Part shown: positions 9,101 through 19,223 of the stretch, piece after piece
Position numbering within the stretch: the first letter of the stretch is position 1
How the letters are laid out: every line of letters begins with the position of its first letter
Source of the DNA: an uncultured bacterium
GTDB lineage: Bacteria; Myxococcota_A; Polyangia; Polyangiales; Houyiibacteriaceae
Assembly: GCA_938024995.1 (NCBI GenBank)
Contig: CALJDU010000013.1
Coordinates: 1 to 64,000, forward strand
Length of the DNA stretch: 64,000 nucleotides
Direction of reading: 5' to 3'
Position numbers and translations under genes: made by a program
Notes under the pieces: generated by a model
Databases searched by the model: none
Told to the model about the DNA's origin: nothing
The model's input: only the letters and a program-made list of their open reading frames with translations

Positions 9101-11434
9101 GTCGGTACGGTGTGCGGCGGCGCAGGGGTCGAGTGTCGAAACCCCAACACCTGCAACGCCGCGGGGGCGTGTGCTCCTGGAAGCAGCGTGGCCGATGGAA
9201 GCCCGTGCGGTTCGAGCGTCGACACCGTCTGCGACGGCGCGGACACCTGCTCGGGCGGCGTTTGCGACCCCAACCTGTCGCCGTCGGGCGTGGTGTGCGG
9301 CGACGCCGGGGTGGATTGCCGGGAGCCAGATGTGTGTGACGGCGCGGGCACGTGCAGCGACTCTGGGTTTGCGGCTGCGGGGACCCCGTGCGGCTCGGGC
9401 GCCGATAGCGAGTGCGACGCTCCCGACAGCTGCGACACCAGCGGAGCCTGCGTGCCCAACTTCGCGAGCGCGGGAACCGCTTGCGGAGACATCGGTGTTG
9501 AGTGTCGGGAAGACGACGCCTGCGATGGATCGGGGGCGTGCGCGGACGGCGGACTGGCCGCGGTCGGAACGGCGTGTGGCTCAAGCGCCGATGATGAGTG
9601 CGACGACCCCGACTCTTGCGACGCCACCGGCGCGTGCGCGCCGAACTACGCGAGCAGCGGAACGGCGTGCGGTGACATCGGCGTTGACTGCCGGGTCGAC
9701 GACGCGTGCAACGGCGCGGGCAGCTGCGTGGACCGCGGGTTCGCCGCGGTCGGCACCGCGTGTGGCTCAAGCCTGGACACCGAGTGCGACGACCCAGACA
9801 GCTGCGACGCGAGCGGAGCGTGCGCGCCCAACCATGAGAGCGCGGGTGTGGCGTGCGGCGACATTGGCGTTCCCTGTGCGCTCGACGATGCGTGCGACGG
9901 CGTCGGCGGCTGCATGGACGCGGGCTTCGCGAGCGCGGGCACCGCGTGCGGAGACGCAAGCGACACGGACTGCACGGATCCGGACAGCTGTGACGGCGCG
10001 GGCGGGTGCCTGATGAACCACCTGGCAGACGGGACCACGTGCGTCACTGGGACCTTCTGTTTGGCCGGGGACGCTTGCGCGGCCGGCGTATGCGCAGAGG
10101 GCACGGACGACGCGTGTCCCGCAATGGAAGAGAAGTGCAGCGAGTCAATGATGATGTGCATCCTCGCGTGCGGCGACGGTGTGCTCGACCCGGGCGAGGA
10201 ATGCGACGACGGAATGCTCAGCGACACCGCGATCGACGCATGTCGTACCGATTGTCGCGCCGCGCGCTGCGGAGACGGGGCGATCGACACCGGCGAAGAG
10301 TGCGACGACGGAGACCTCAACGACGATGGGCTCGCGGACGCCTGCCGGACGAACTGTCTCTTCCCGAGCTGCGGAGACGGAGTCGTCGACGCCGGAGAGG
10401 GCTGCGACCAGGGCGTAGACAACAGCGACGCGCCCGGCGCGATCTGCCGGACCGACTGCGCGTTGGCTTCCTGCGGCGACGGCATCCTCGACGTCGGGGA
10501 AGACTGCGACGACGGAATGCTGAGCGACACGATCGCCGACGCGTGCCGCACGACGTGCGTAGACGCCAGCTGCGGAGATGGAGTCCTCGACACGGGCGAG
10601 CTGTGTGACGATGGCGTCGAGAACAGCGACGTGGCGCCAGACGCTTGCCGCGCTAACTGCGCGTTCCCGACCTGCGGAGACGGGGTCGCGGACACTGGCG
10701 AGGCGTGCGACGACGGAGTCGACAACAGCGACACCCGGCCCGACGCCTGCCGCCTCGATTGCTCCGCTCCGGCTTGCGGCGACGGCGTCCTCGACATGGA
10801 GGAGTCTTGCGACGAGGGCGATGAGAACAGCGACGACCCTGGCGCGACCTGCCGTACAGACTGCGGGACCGCGGGCTGCGGCGATGGGATCGTCGATCTT
10901 GACGAAGAGTGCGACGACGGCCCGGGCAACAGCGATGAGCGGATGGACGCGTGCCGGACAGGATGCGTGGCCGCTCGCTGTGGAGACGGCGTCCTCGACA
11001 CCGGCGAGAGCTGTGATGAAGGGGACGCGAACAGCGACGCCCCCGACGCGACCTGCCGGTCCAACTGCGCGACCGCGAGCTGCGGGGACGGCGTCGTCGA
11101 CGATGGCGAAGAGTGTGACGACGGAGCGACGAACAGCGATGTGATCCCGAACGTGTGTCGCGCGAACTGCGTTGGCCCGCGCTGCGGAGACGGCGTCGTG
11201 GACATCGACGAAGAGTGCGACGGCGGCGACGACTGTTCGCCAGCGTGTTCCATCATCACGGTCGATGCTGGGACCGATGCGGGGATCGACGCCGGAGACG
11301 TCGGCGTCGACACGGGCGGCGGCGACGTAGGTGGCGACGGTGGCTGCGGGTGTCACGTGGCGTCCCGCGAACGACCTCGTGGGGTGTGGTTCGCGCTTCT
11401 GTTGATCGCGATCGTATGGAGACGGTCACGCTAA
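6161..11434 (+). CDS. Giant Cys-rich surface protein with N-terminal lipobox-like signal and MYXO-CTERM tail (about 1757 aa)
   Basis: TTG 6161 is chosen because GGAG (6151-6154) is well spaced and it gives a compact signal peptide ending LSMSC; GTG 6149 and GTG 6077 are alternatives. Domains in order: signal; a beta domain of about 170 residues; some twelve repeats of about 50-55 residues with core pattern A-F-[ND]-G-T-x-[YF]-L-[VA]-x-W (about nt 6760-8830), likely beta-propeller blades; a Cys-rich module (CASGFCVDGYCC); about seven CGSS/CGDIGVECR-type repeats; eleven Myxococcus disulfide repeats of the form CGDGxxDxGExCDDG (10168-11256); an Asp/Gly linker; and a GCGC-helix-RR tail. The lipobox is non-canonical (Ser at -3, Met at -2). 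If both signals work, the protein would be anchored at both ends. Likely a surface adhesin-like or structural protein; no catalytic motif seen. Confidence 0.85.
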   Translation: MKYAVKCLSILLFGLSMSCTQAAKSEGFVAGVAESGSYRASLHEDTLVIEARGSLDRLAFTTTAVARGDHDVTSTERFEASPDGVEQSWRFETRPRGSGALAVTVATDGLTFAHADATGLHFRNAGASHGIRYGHGTFIDAAGERTAIPARFEDGRIVLRVPSSVVDAARFPAVLDPIIGPEVDLDEPVGAAFINSQYAPRFAFDGTNFLAVWSDAGKVRFTRVDAAGESLDGDGFLIAGATAKYLPTVAFNGTTYLIAWLDRQGGTDLVYASRVTTAGAALDGTGFQVSAGTERSFELDVASDGDGWLLVWRQNFATGDVRGARVGEDGTVLDPATLSIAASAGNEARPSVAYGGGTYLVAYDESADLKLRTVSPAGVIGAEVSGPSGAQSDVTFDGTRFMVATASAFDIDVTSVTTAGAVVSTTEVRNGLAQTDDPTIAFDGTNFLVGWQERVGTDFGIFGQRVSAAGSTVGGVITISNARDDQNTPAVTFGGAQFLAGWSDDRYRDFGSATDVFAARVTASGTVRDPDGILLSTDGIANQQNTAVAFNGTHYLAVWSDSRAATSRDIWARRFDVSGSPVGDSFAVRLGVGNDRDPAVASNGTDFLVAWENDAGDTSRFDIDGARVSAAGVVLDDPPLEIAQENQQERDPAIAWNGTHYLVVWDTQRITGGYFGIFGSRVTSGGAILDPSGTQISGTDGWHRVEPAIAHAGSRTYLTWSDLRAGNYDIYGTPLSSLSAAVPSGQLINNSANNQTVSAVAGDGTGFFAVWEDRRTGRRALYGSRIDPAVGGTDVGGIFFDDRDAFSRAVTYDGSNYVIAWEDLGPPRQILSARVSAADGALDATSWAIATDSRDLVQPALASRGDGTSFVTYGVRLGAPFSYDARGRIVTSDADVNGAACVNDSTCASGFCVDGYCCESACGGGATDDCQACATSLTSVANGRCAPVAAGSACGDSTDDTCRNPDQCDATGSCQANDEPVGTVCGGAGVECRNPNTCNAAGACAPGSSVADGSPCGSSVDTVCDGADTCSGGVCDPNLSPSGVVCGDAGVDCREPDVCDGAGTCSDSGFAAAGTPCGSGADSECDAPDSCDTSGACVPNFASAGTACGDIGVECREDDACDGSGACADGGLAAVGTACGSSADDECDDPDSCDATGACAPNYASSGTACGDIGVDCRVDDACNGAGSCVDRGFAAVGTACGSSLDTECDDPDSCDASGACAPNHESAGVACGDIGVPCALDDACDGVGGCMDAGFASAGTACGDASDTDCTDPDSCDGAGGCLMNHLADGTTCVTGTFCLAGDACAAGVCAEGTDDACPAMEEKCSESMMMCILACGDGVLDPGEECDDGMLSDTAIDACRTDCRAARCGDGAIDTGEECDDGDLNDDGLADACRTNCLFPSCGDGVVDAGEGCDQGVDNSDAPGAICRTDCALASCGDGILDVGEDCDDGMLSDTIADACRTTCVDASCGDGVLDTGELCDDGVENSDVAPDACRANCAFPTCGDGVADTGEACDDGVDNSDTRPDACRLDCSAPACGDGVLDMEESCDEGDENSDDPGATCRTDCGTAGCGDGIVDLDEECDDGPGNSDERMDACRTGCVAARCGDGVLDTGESCDEGDANSDAPDATCRSNCATASCGDGVVDDGEECDDGATNSDVIPNVCRANCVGPRCGDGVVDIDEECDGGDDCSPACSIITVDAGTDAGIDAGDVGVDTGGGDVGGDGGCGCHVASRERPRGVWFALLLIAIVWRRSR
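10168..11256 (+). repeat. Eleven tandem Myxococcus cysteine-rich disulfide repeats
   Basis: Units of about 33 residues (100 bases) with the pattern C-G-D-G-[VIA]-[LVIA]-D-x-G-E-x-C-D-[DEQ]-G...A-C-R-x-[DN]-C; the last unit is short. Each carries four cysteines and many acidic residues, as in the myxo_disulf_rpt/DUF4215 family. The spacing is regular enough for a rod of disulfide-locked modules. Confidence 0.85.
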
Positions 11435-11520
11435 GTTCGTCCACTTCCCTGTGACCTGGGAAGCGCTTCATGATGAGGGATTGTCTAACGGCAATCAGGT
11501 GCAACACATCCAATCCGCTT

Positions 11521-11532
11521 AACTCGCGAGTT
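11521..11532. promoter_or_regulatory. 12-bp perfect palindrome upstream of the second giant gene
   Basis: AACTCGCGAGTT is a perfect palindrome 35 bases before the ATG at 11568, in a comparatively AT-rich stretch of the 133-base intergenic region. Position and symmetry would suit a dimeric regulator site. The regulator is unknown. Confidence 0.3.
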
Positions 11533-11567
11533 GGTTTGATCGACACTTCCAAGCGAAGGGGAAGATC

Positions 11568-14500
11568 ATGAGGCGAGTGTGGGACGGTCTCTTGCGTATC
11601 GCGTTGGCGAGCGCGATCGGTTTGGTCACTGCGGGGACGTCGGCGGCCCAGGTTGATGTTTGCGAGCGCGCTCCGGATTGGTCGGGACCAACGGTCACGA
11701 TCGTCGGAACCACCGCGCCGCCTGGCGCGCCCTATGGATTGCCCGCGAGCGCGCGGACTCGCTCGTTCTACGCGGAGTACATGGGCTCCTTGGACGACCG
11801 CGCGAACAGCGCGTTTTCCTATTTCCCATCATGCGCGATGTCGGGAGGTGTGCCTGCCGGCGCGTGCTGGCTGACGGCGACCTGGTTTGACGTCACCGAT
11901 GACACCCGCACCGTGTACGGCGGTCAGTGGGATCGCGAGACTCGCGCGACCAACATCATCAACACCCAAGCAGCGTTTAGCGGACTCGCCGCGCGACCGG
12001 CATCTGATCCAAACCCGGCGACCACGATTCAGACGAGGAGCACCGTGGTTCGGCTGACGCCAAACGATACGTTCTGGTCGGACAACCGCGGCGCCGTGAA
12101 GTGGCGCGTCCACCGTTGCCCGCAAGTTCCTTGCGTCAACACCGTTGGACCCGGAGGCGTCGACCGGGGCTGCAACATCGGAGCCCGGGCGTGCGACGGC
12201 GAAGTACGTTGCGTTCCGTGCATGGCGAACCCGGACTGCGTGAACCCCGCGAGTCCGATCTGCGACTTCCCAAGGCGAACCTGTACTCCTTGTCTCGACA
12301 CGACGGTGGGCGGGACCGATCCTGGGTGCGGTGGCGCGACTCCCGCGTGTCGACCAGGGGTCATAAACACTTGCGTGGAGTGCACGACCAATGCGGACTG
12401 CGGCGGTGGACGTCCTGTCTGCTCCGCAAACCGATGTGTCCCGTGCATAAACGATTCACCACCCGGGAGCACGGACAGCGGCTGCGCGACCGCCGCGCCG
12501 GCTTGCGAGGGAGCGGGCGTGGGCGCGCGCTGTCGCGAGTGCATCATCTCTTCAGACTGCCGCGATGCGTCTGAGCCGATCTGTTCCTCACGAACCTGCG
12601 TGCCGTGCATCGACGACCGACCGCCCGGGATGACCGACAGCGGCTGCCCTTCCGCGCTGCCGTTCTGCGACGTGGCGGGCGGGCGCGTGTGTCGGGAGTG
12701 CGCGACCAGCGCCGACTGCGAGGGCACCGACCTCTGCTCATCCAACACTTGCGTTCCCTGCATCGATGATCGACCGCCGGGGATGACCGACAGCGGCTGT
12801 CCTTCCGCGCTGCCGTTCTGCGACGTCGCGGGAGGACGCGTGTGCCGGGAGTGCGCGACCAGCGCGGACTGCGACGGGTCCGACGTCTGCTCGTCGAACC
12901 GGTGTCTCCCTTGCATCAACGATCGACCGCCGGGGATGACCGACAGCGGTTGTACGACGACCCTGCCGATCTGTGATCTGGACCGGGTGTGCCGCGAGTG
13001 CGTGACGAGCGCCGACTGCGACGGCTCCGAGGTTTGCTCGTCGAACCGGTGTCTCCCTTGCATCAACGATCGACCGCCCGGAATGGTCGACAGCGGCTGT
13101 ACCGCGCCGCTGCCGGTCTGCGATCCCGACCGGGTGTGTCGCGAGTGCCTCACGAGTGCTGATTGCGATGGGACCGACCTGTGCTCGTCCTTTACCTGCG
13201 TCCCGTGCATCGACGACCGACCGCCCGGGATGACGGACAGCGGCTGCCCGGAAGCGTTGCCGTTCTGCGATGTCGCGGGCGGACGCGTGTGCCGGGAGTG
13301 CGCCACGAGCGCCGACTGCGACGGGACCGATTTGTGTTCGGGAAGCACCTGCGTCCCGTGCATCGACGACCGGCCGCCGGGGATGACGGACAGCGGCTGC
13401 TCGGAAGCGTTGCCGTTCTGCGATGTCGCGGGCGGACGCGTGTGCCGAGAGTGCGCGACGAGCGCGGACTGCGACGGCACCGAGCTGTGCTCGTCCGATA
13501 CCTGCGTTCCCTGCATCGACGACGCCGCTCCCGGGATGACCGACAGCGGTTGTCCGATCGAGGAGCCGGTCTGCGACGTGGCCGGCGGACGAATCTGCCG
13601 CGAGTGTGTCGCGAGCGCGGACTGCGGTGGCGCGATCTGTGAGAGCAACACATGTGTCGACTGCGTGGACGACGCGGACGGGGGCGTCGACAGCGGCTGC
13701 ACCGAGGGCGATCCCGCGTGCGACGAAGAAGCCTCGCGCTGCGAGACCTGCGAGGACACCGCGGACGGTGCGGGAATGGACCTCGGATGCGAGGCGACAG
13801 ATCCCATCTGTGACGATGGCGGCACGTCTCCTCGCTGCTCTCCGTGCACCCCCGTTCACGAAGAGCTCTGCGAAGGTGTACTCGCGGGTCCGCGCTGTGT
13901 CGGGGAACCGGGAGCGTTTATGTGCGGCTGCACCGACGATGCGGACTGCGGCCCCGAGCGGGTCTGCAGCGAGGCGAGCGTCTGCGTGGATGGACCGACC
14001 GCGGACTTCGATCGCGACGGGATCCCGAACGACGAAGACGTGGACGCCGATAACGACGGGGTCCCGGATGTCGTCGAGAACGGTGCCGACCTGGACGGCG
14101 ACACAGACGGGGACGGTGTTCCCGACTACGCCGACCCGGACACCGCTGGCTTCGTCGATGAGAACGGCAACGGGATCCATGACCCGGCCGACTTTGACGG
14201 GGACGGCGTCCCGAACCACTTGGACCTCGACAGCGACAACGACGGGATCCCCGATCTCGTCGAGAACGGCGCGATGGCGCTCGACGTTGACGGGGATGGC
14301 CGACTCGACGACGACACCGATGTCGATGGGGACGGCTTGGTCGCGAGCGCGGATGCCGACGACATGGATGCGTCCGTGGTGATGTCGACCGTCGACGAGA
14401 TGAGCACCGACGACGACGGACGCGTCGACGCGCGGGACCTCGACGCGGACGGTGACGGCATCAGCGACCTGGTTGAAGGTGGCGGAACCGATGACGGTGA

Positions 14501-15137
14501 CGGTGTCGTCGATGACTTCGCTGACGCAGACGGCGACGGATACGCCGCCGCCCACGATCCCGATGAGGGCGGCGCGCCGCTCCCGGTGCCAGACACCGAT
14601 GAAGACGGCATGATGGACTTCCAAGATCTGGACAGCGACGACGACGGCGCGCCTGACGCGACGGAAGGACATGACGTGGACGCTGATGGCGCGCCCGACG
14701 TGGCGCCGAGCGGAGACGCAGACGGCGATGGTCTCGACGACGCCTATGAAGCGACGCCCGCGCCGCGACCCGACCACGATGGAGACGACGTTCCAGACGT
14801 GCTCGATCCGGACGACGATGGCGACGGGATCCCAACCTCGGAAGAGGACGGCGACGGCGACGGGTCGCTCACCAACGACGATGGCGACGGTGACGGAACG
14901 CCCGACTACCTCGACCCCGATCAACCGATGCCCGACGCCGGGGTCGACGCGGGAACGGACGCCGGAACCGATGCCGGCAGTGACGCCGCGATGGACACGG
15001 GAGACAGCGGGATCACTGGGTCGCCCGCCGACGGTTTGAGCGGTGGGTCGCTGTGCGCGACGGGCTCGCGCCGCGGAAATGAAGGCTGGCTCGTCGTCTT
15101 CCTCGCCGCGATCGCGATCGTGCGACGACGGCGCTAG
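11568..15137 (+). CDS. Secreted Cys-repeat and thrombospondin type-3 repeat protein with variant MYXO-CTERM tail (1189 aa)
   Basis: ATG 11568 follows a good GAAGGGGAAG ribosome site. Signal peptide residues 1-27 end in TSAAQ. Then: a domain of about 150 residues beginning [10 protein letters not shown]; about eleven Cys-rich repeats of 47-48 residues with core [15 protein letters not shown]...[12 protein letters not shown] (about 12208-13800); a calcium-binding region of thrombospondin type-3 style D-x-D-x-D-G repeats (about 14000-14920); a DAGTDAG linker; and a tail with one Cys (GGSLCATG), a hydrophobic helix and RRRR. The tail fits the MYXO-CTERM architecture but lacks the double-Cys GCGC motif. 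Likely exported, disulfide-rigid and calcium-stabilised, then surface-sorted. Its neighbour upstream shares the architecture, so the two may be functionally linked. Confidence 0.85.
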   Translation: MRRVWDGLLRIALASAIGLVTAGTSAAQVDVCERAPDWSGPTVTIVGTTAPPGAPYGLPASARTRSFYAEYMGSLDDRANSAFSYFPSCAMSGGVPAGACWLTATWFDVTDDTRTVYGGQWDRETRATNIINTQAAFSGLAARPASDPNPATTIQTRSTVVRLTPNDTFWSDNRGAVKWRVHRCPQVPCVNTVGPGGVDRGCNIGARACDGEVRCVPCMANPDCVNPASPICDFPRRTCTPCLDTTVGGTDPGCGGATPACRPGVINTCVECTTNADCGGGRPVCSANRCVPCINDSPPGSTDSGCATAAPACEGAGVGARCRECIISSDCRDASEPICSSRTCVPCIDDRPPGMTDSGCPSALPFCDVAGGRVCRECATSADCEGTDLCSSNTCVPCIDDRPPGMTDSGCPSALPFCDVAGGRVCRECATSADCDGSDVCSSNRCLPCINDRPPGMTDSGCTTTLPICDLDRVCRECVTSADCDGSEVCSSNRCLPCINDRPPGMVDSGCTAPLPVCDPDRVCRECLTSADCDGTDLCSSFTCVPCIDDRPPGMTDSGCPEALPFCDVAGGRVCRECATSADCDGTDLCSGSTCVPCIDDRPPGMTDSGCSEALPFCDVAGGRVCRECATSADCDGTELCSSDTCVPCIDDAAPGMTDSGCPIEEPVCDVAGGRICRECVASADCGGAICESNTCVDCVDDADGGVDSGCTEGDPACDEEASRCETCEDTADGAGMDLGCEATDPICDDGGTSPRCSPCTPVHEELCEGVLAGPRCVGEPGAFMCGCTDDADCGPERVCSEASVCVDGPTADFDRDGIPNDEDVDADNDGVPDVVENGADLDGDTDGDGVPDYADPDTAGFVDENGNGIHDPADFDGDGVPNHLDLDSDNDGIPDLVENGAMALDVDGDGRLDDDTDVDGDGLVASADADDMDASVVMSTVDEMSTDDDGRVDARDLDADGDGISDLVEGGGTDDGDGVVDDFADADGDGYAAAHDPDEGGAPLPVPDTDEDGMMDFQDLDSDDDGAPDATEGHDVDADGAPDVAPSGDADGDGLDDAYEATPAPRPDHDGDDVPDVLDPDDDGDGIPTSEEDGDGDGSLTNDDGDGDGTPDYLDPDQPMPDAGVDAGTDAGTDAGSDAAMDTGDSGITGSPADGLSGGSLCATGSRRGNEGWLVVFLAAIAIVRRRR
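12208..13800 (+). repeat. Tandem 47-48-residue Cys repeats, several nearly identical in DNA
   Basis: About eleven in-frame units. The units beginning near 12607, 12757, 13207 and 13357 are nearly identical even at third codon positions, whereas the first and last units have diverged. That pattern suggests recent homogenisation or expansion in the middle of the array. Confidence 0.75.
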
Positions 15138-15232
15138 CAGCCTGCTCGCCGAGAGTCGCGTGTGACGCGGGGCTCCCAGCGAACTCCCTGCCGAAAGAGT
15201 CGCTGGATGCGATTTGTGATGCTGCCCGTATC

Positions 15233-15310
15233 GTTTCCGCACAGGCGCTCAGGCGCGGGTTCCGGAGCGAAGCGGAGAACGCGCGGCGATGGCGCCGCAG
15301 GTGCGGAAAC
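15233..15310. other. 78-base cloverleaf-forming inverted repeat element
   Basis: GTTTCCGCAC (15233-15242) is the exact reverse complement of GTGCGGAAAC (15301-15310). Between the arms lie three smaller stem-loops: GCGC/GCGC (15245-15256), TCCG/CGGA (15261-15276) and GCGGCG/CGCCGC with loop ATGG (15283-15298). The whole would fold as a four-way junction. It lies in the 244-base gap between the convergent giant gene and the sigma-54 regulator gene and has no T-run. It could be a REP-like element, a structured RNA or an unusual bidirectional terminator. Confidence 0.5.
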
Positions 15311-15381
15311 AAAGAAGATCGCGTTCGTGTCCTCTGACCGACAACAATGCCGAGCACTTTGAGCGCCTCAGGACGAGGTGC

Positions 15382-16758
15382 CTAGTTCCGGAGCGGGACG
15401 TTCTCTGCTTCTCGCTCCGCGCCGAGCTTGCGGTAGATCGTCCGCGCGCTGATTCCCAGCAGCTGGGCCGCGAGCTGCTTGTCACCGCTGGTGTGCTTGA
15501 GCGTGGCGTGAATCACCCGACGCTCAATCTCTTCCAGCGTGGAGCCGACCGGGAAGCTCAGCTCGCCCACGCTCAGCTCCGCCGAGGCGATGATCTCGGG
15601 CAGATCCTCGACGCCCAAGACGTCGCTACGGCTGAGGACGACGGAGCGCTCCATGATGTTCTCGAGCTCGCGAACGTTGCCGGGCCAGTCGTACGCGCAG
15701 AGTCGGTCGAGGGCGCCGCGGGTCGGCGTCATGCTCGATTTCCCGTTCTTGCGGCAGTAGACGTCGAGGAAGTGATCGACCAAGAGCGGGATGTCGTCTC
15801 GCCGATCCCGAAGCGGCGGGCTCGTCACCGCGATGACGTTGAGCCGGTAGAAGAGGTCCTCGCGGAACTCGCCCGACGCCACCGCGGCGCGAAGGTCGCG
15901 GTTCGTCGCGGCGACCAAGCGGAAGTTCGCCCGGCGGGTCTTGCCGCCGACCGGTTCGTACTCGCCTTCCTGAAGAACGCGGAGGAGCTTGACCTGCACC
16001 GCGGGCGAGAGCTCACCGATCTCATCGAGGAAGAGGGTGCCGCCCTCGGCTTGTTTGATGCGTCCTTCGCGCTGCGCAACGGCGCCGGTGAACGCGCCCT
16101 TCTCATGACCAAAGAGCTCGGACTCGATGATGCTCTCGGGGAGGGCGGCGAGGTTCACGCCGACGAAGGCGTCGCGACCCGAGCGCTCGTGGATGTAGCG
16201 CGCGACCAGCTCCTTGCCCGTGCCGCTCTCTCCAAGCACCAAGACGGTCGCCGTGGACGGTGCCGCTTGCGTCGCGGTCTCAAGCGCGCGCCGTAACGAG
16301 GGCGAAGATCCGATGATGGGTCGGCTCCCGATCGATCGAAGCGCGGACAGTTCTCGTTTGAGGTCGCGGTTCTCCTGGACGAGCTCGCGACGCTCGACCG
16401 CTTTGCGCACCGTCTTGACGATCTGCATCCGCTTGAGCGGTTTCTCGACGAAGTCGTACGCGCCTTCCCGCATCGCCTCGACGGCGGTCTCGATCGTACC
16501 AAACGCGGTCATGACGATGGCCTCAGCGTTGGGCGCAACGGTCTGCATCGCGCGGATCAGGTCGATGCCGCTCATCCCGGGCATCATCAAATCCGTCAGT
16601 ACGATGTGGACGCGGTGCTGCCGGCAGACCTCCAGCGCGTCCTTTCCGTTGCTCGCCGACAGAACACGGAGACCCTCTCGTTGAAAGATCTTGGTGAGAG
16701 AAGTGAGGTTGGCCGGCTCATCATCGACAACAAGGACGGTGGTTTCTTCGGGGGTCAT
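15382..16758 (-). CDS. NtrC-family sigma-54-dependent response regulator
   Basis: Full-length three-domain activator of 458 aa. The receiver domain (about 5-120) has acidic pocket D12-D13, phospho-acceptor D56 ([12 protein letters not shown]), T84 and K105. The AAA+ domain (about 148-385) has Walker A GESGTGKE (176-183), the sigma-54-contacting GAFTGA loop (221-226) and Walker B TLFLDE (241-246). A Fis-type helix-turn-helix lies at the C-terminus ([13 protein letters not shown]). It is therefore a phosphorylation-controlled activator of RpoN promoters. No histidine kinase gene is adjacent, so it is an orphan in this window. It is divergent from the Gly-rich secreted gene across a 254-base region with an inverted repeat at 16812-16836. 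Targets are unknown. Confidence 0.95.
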   Translation of the reverse strand: MTPEETTVLVVDDEPANLTSLTKIFQREGLRVLSASNGKDALEVCRQHRVHIVLTDLMMPGMSGIDLIRAMQTVAPNAEAIVMTAFGTIETAVEAMREGAYDFVEKPLKRMQIVKTVRKAVERRELVQENRDLKRELSALRSIGSRPIIGSSPSLRRALETATQAAPSTATVLVLGESGTGKELVARYIHERSGRDAFVGVNLAALPESIIESELFGHEKGAFTGAVAQREGRIKQAEGGTLFLDEIGELSPAVQVKLLRVLQEGEYEPVGGKTRRANFRLVAATNRDLRAAVASGEFREDLFYRLNVIAVTSPPLRDRRDDIPLLVDHFLDVYCRKNGKSSMTPTRGALDRLCAYDWPGNVRELENIMERSVVLSRSDVLGVEDLPEIIASAELSVGELSFPVGSTLEEIERRVIHATLKHTSGDKQLAAQLLGISARTIYRKLGAEREAENVPLRN

Positions 16759-16811
16759 ACGGGCCTTCAGGGGCGAATGTCATCTTGGCGGGCATTTGAG
16801 AGTTGCGTTGT

Positions 16812-16836
16812 CATTTTGTCTGCATCTGACGAAATG
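16812..16836. promoter_or_regulatory. Inverted repeat in the divergent intergenic region
   Basis: CATTTTGTC and GACGAAATG form a 9-bp inverted repeat with one mismatch, separated by 7 bases, 54 bases upstream of the response regulator ATG and 177 upstream of the Gly-rich gene. The centre-to-centre spacing suits a dimeric binding site. Nothing in the sequence identifies the binder. Confidence 0.35.
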
Positions 16837-17012
16837 GCGAGGTCGAGTCAGGGCTTTCTGAACCAACCCCCTTCGCGATGAACAAACAGAGCAACTTTGA
16901 GGCCAACTCAGCGACGCGGTCTCTCAACCGTAAGGCGGAACGATTGCGCTTCTCGGGAATTTGTGTATGCCGCTCCTTGACCCATCAGGGTCGGCCCCTT
17001 GGAGAAACACTC

Positions 17013-18656
<1,644 letters not shown>

Positions 18657-18662
18657 CGCGGT

Positions 18663-19223
18663 ATGCCTGACCCGAGTCCAATGTGGCGAAGCGACGAGCT
18701 GGTGAGCGACGCGATCGGGCGCCTCATCGAGTTCTGGGGCTTCAAACGTCACATGGGCCGGATCTGGGCCGTGCTCTACCTCTCGGACGCCGCGCTCAGC
18801 GCGAAGGACCTCCAAGACCGCCTCGGGCTCTCTGCCGGCACCGTCTCCATGACGCTGACCGAGCTCGCGCGCTGGGGCGTCGTGAAGAAGGTCTGGGTCC
18901 GTGGGGAGCGTCGTGACTTCTTCGTCGCCGAAGGCAACCTCTGGAAGATGATCCGCCGCGTGTTCCGCGAGCGAGAGTCGGTCGAGGTGCTCGACGCCAT
19001 CGACGCGATGGAAGAGGCGCTCGAGTACGCGAAGCAAAAGGCCAAGAGCGGCGACCTCGTGGAGCGGGCGAGGGCGAAGAAGCAGGTTGAGCGGATCGGC
19101 GCGCTCCTCAAGCTGGCGAAGCTCGGCAAGCGCCTGCTCGACGCGCTGGTCTCCCAAGGTCGCGTCGACGCCACCCCCTTGCTGAACGTCGTCCTTGGCG
19201 AGAGCAAAGAGCAAGACGAGTGA
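18663..19223 (+). CDS. GbsR/MarR-family transcriptional regulator
   Basis: 186 aa. A winged-helix DNA-binding domain covers about 38-95: ALSAKDLQDRLGLSAGTVSMTL is the helix-turn-helix and KKVWVRGERRDFFVAEG the wing. The C-terminal half is a long helical, basic/acidic segment (ESVEVLDAIDAMEEAL...) that probably dimerises. The arrangement and length fit the GbsR group, whose characterised members control osmolyte uptake and envelope genes. Its stop overlaps the GTG start of the channel gene (GTGA at 19220-19223), so translational coupling and regulation of, or by, the channel operon are likely. An alternative ATG at 18681 is possible but less conserved-looking. Confidence 0.9.
   Translation: MPDPSPMWRSDELVSDAIGRLIEFWGFKRHMGRIWAVLYLSDAALSAKDLQDRLGLSAGTVSMTLTELARWGVVKKVWVRGERRDFFVAEGNLWKMIRRVFRERESVEVLDAIDAMEEALEYAKQKAKSGDLVERARAKKQVERIGALLKLAKLGKRLLDALVSQGRVDATPLLNVVLGESKEQDE

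Noticed and set aside
9646..11313. Minus-strand frame encoding Ser/Pro/His-rich repeats
   Set aside because: It is the complement of the eleven disulfide repeats; periodicity comes from the real gene on the plus strand.
10168..13800. Regular repeats considered as a CRISPR array
   Set aside because: Units are in-frame protein repeats without unique spacers, and no cas genes are nearby.
12738..15242. 834-residue minus-strand frame opposite the second giant gene
   Set aside because: Low-complexity Arg/Val/Ala product with no signal or domain; shadow of the repeat gene.
15162..15362. Short plus-strand frame in the gap after the second giant gene
   Set aside because: Runs through the cloverleaf repeat; basic low-complexity product and no ribosome site.
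16785..16805. Possible sigma-54 promoter (TTGGCGGGCATTTGAG)
   Set aside because: The -12 element lacks the required GC at the right spacing.
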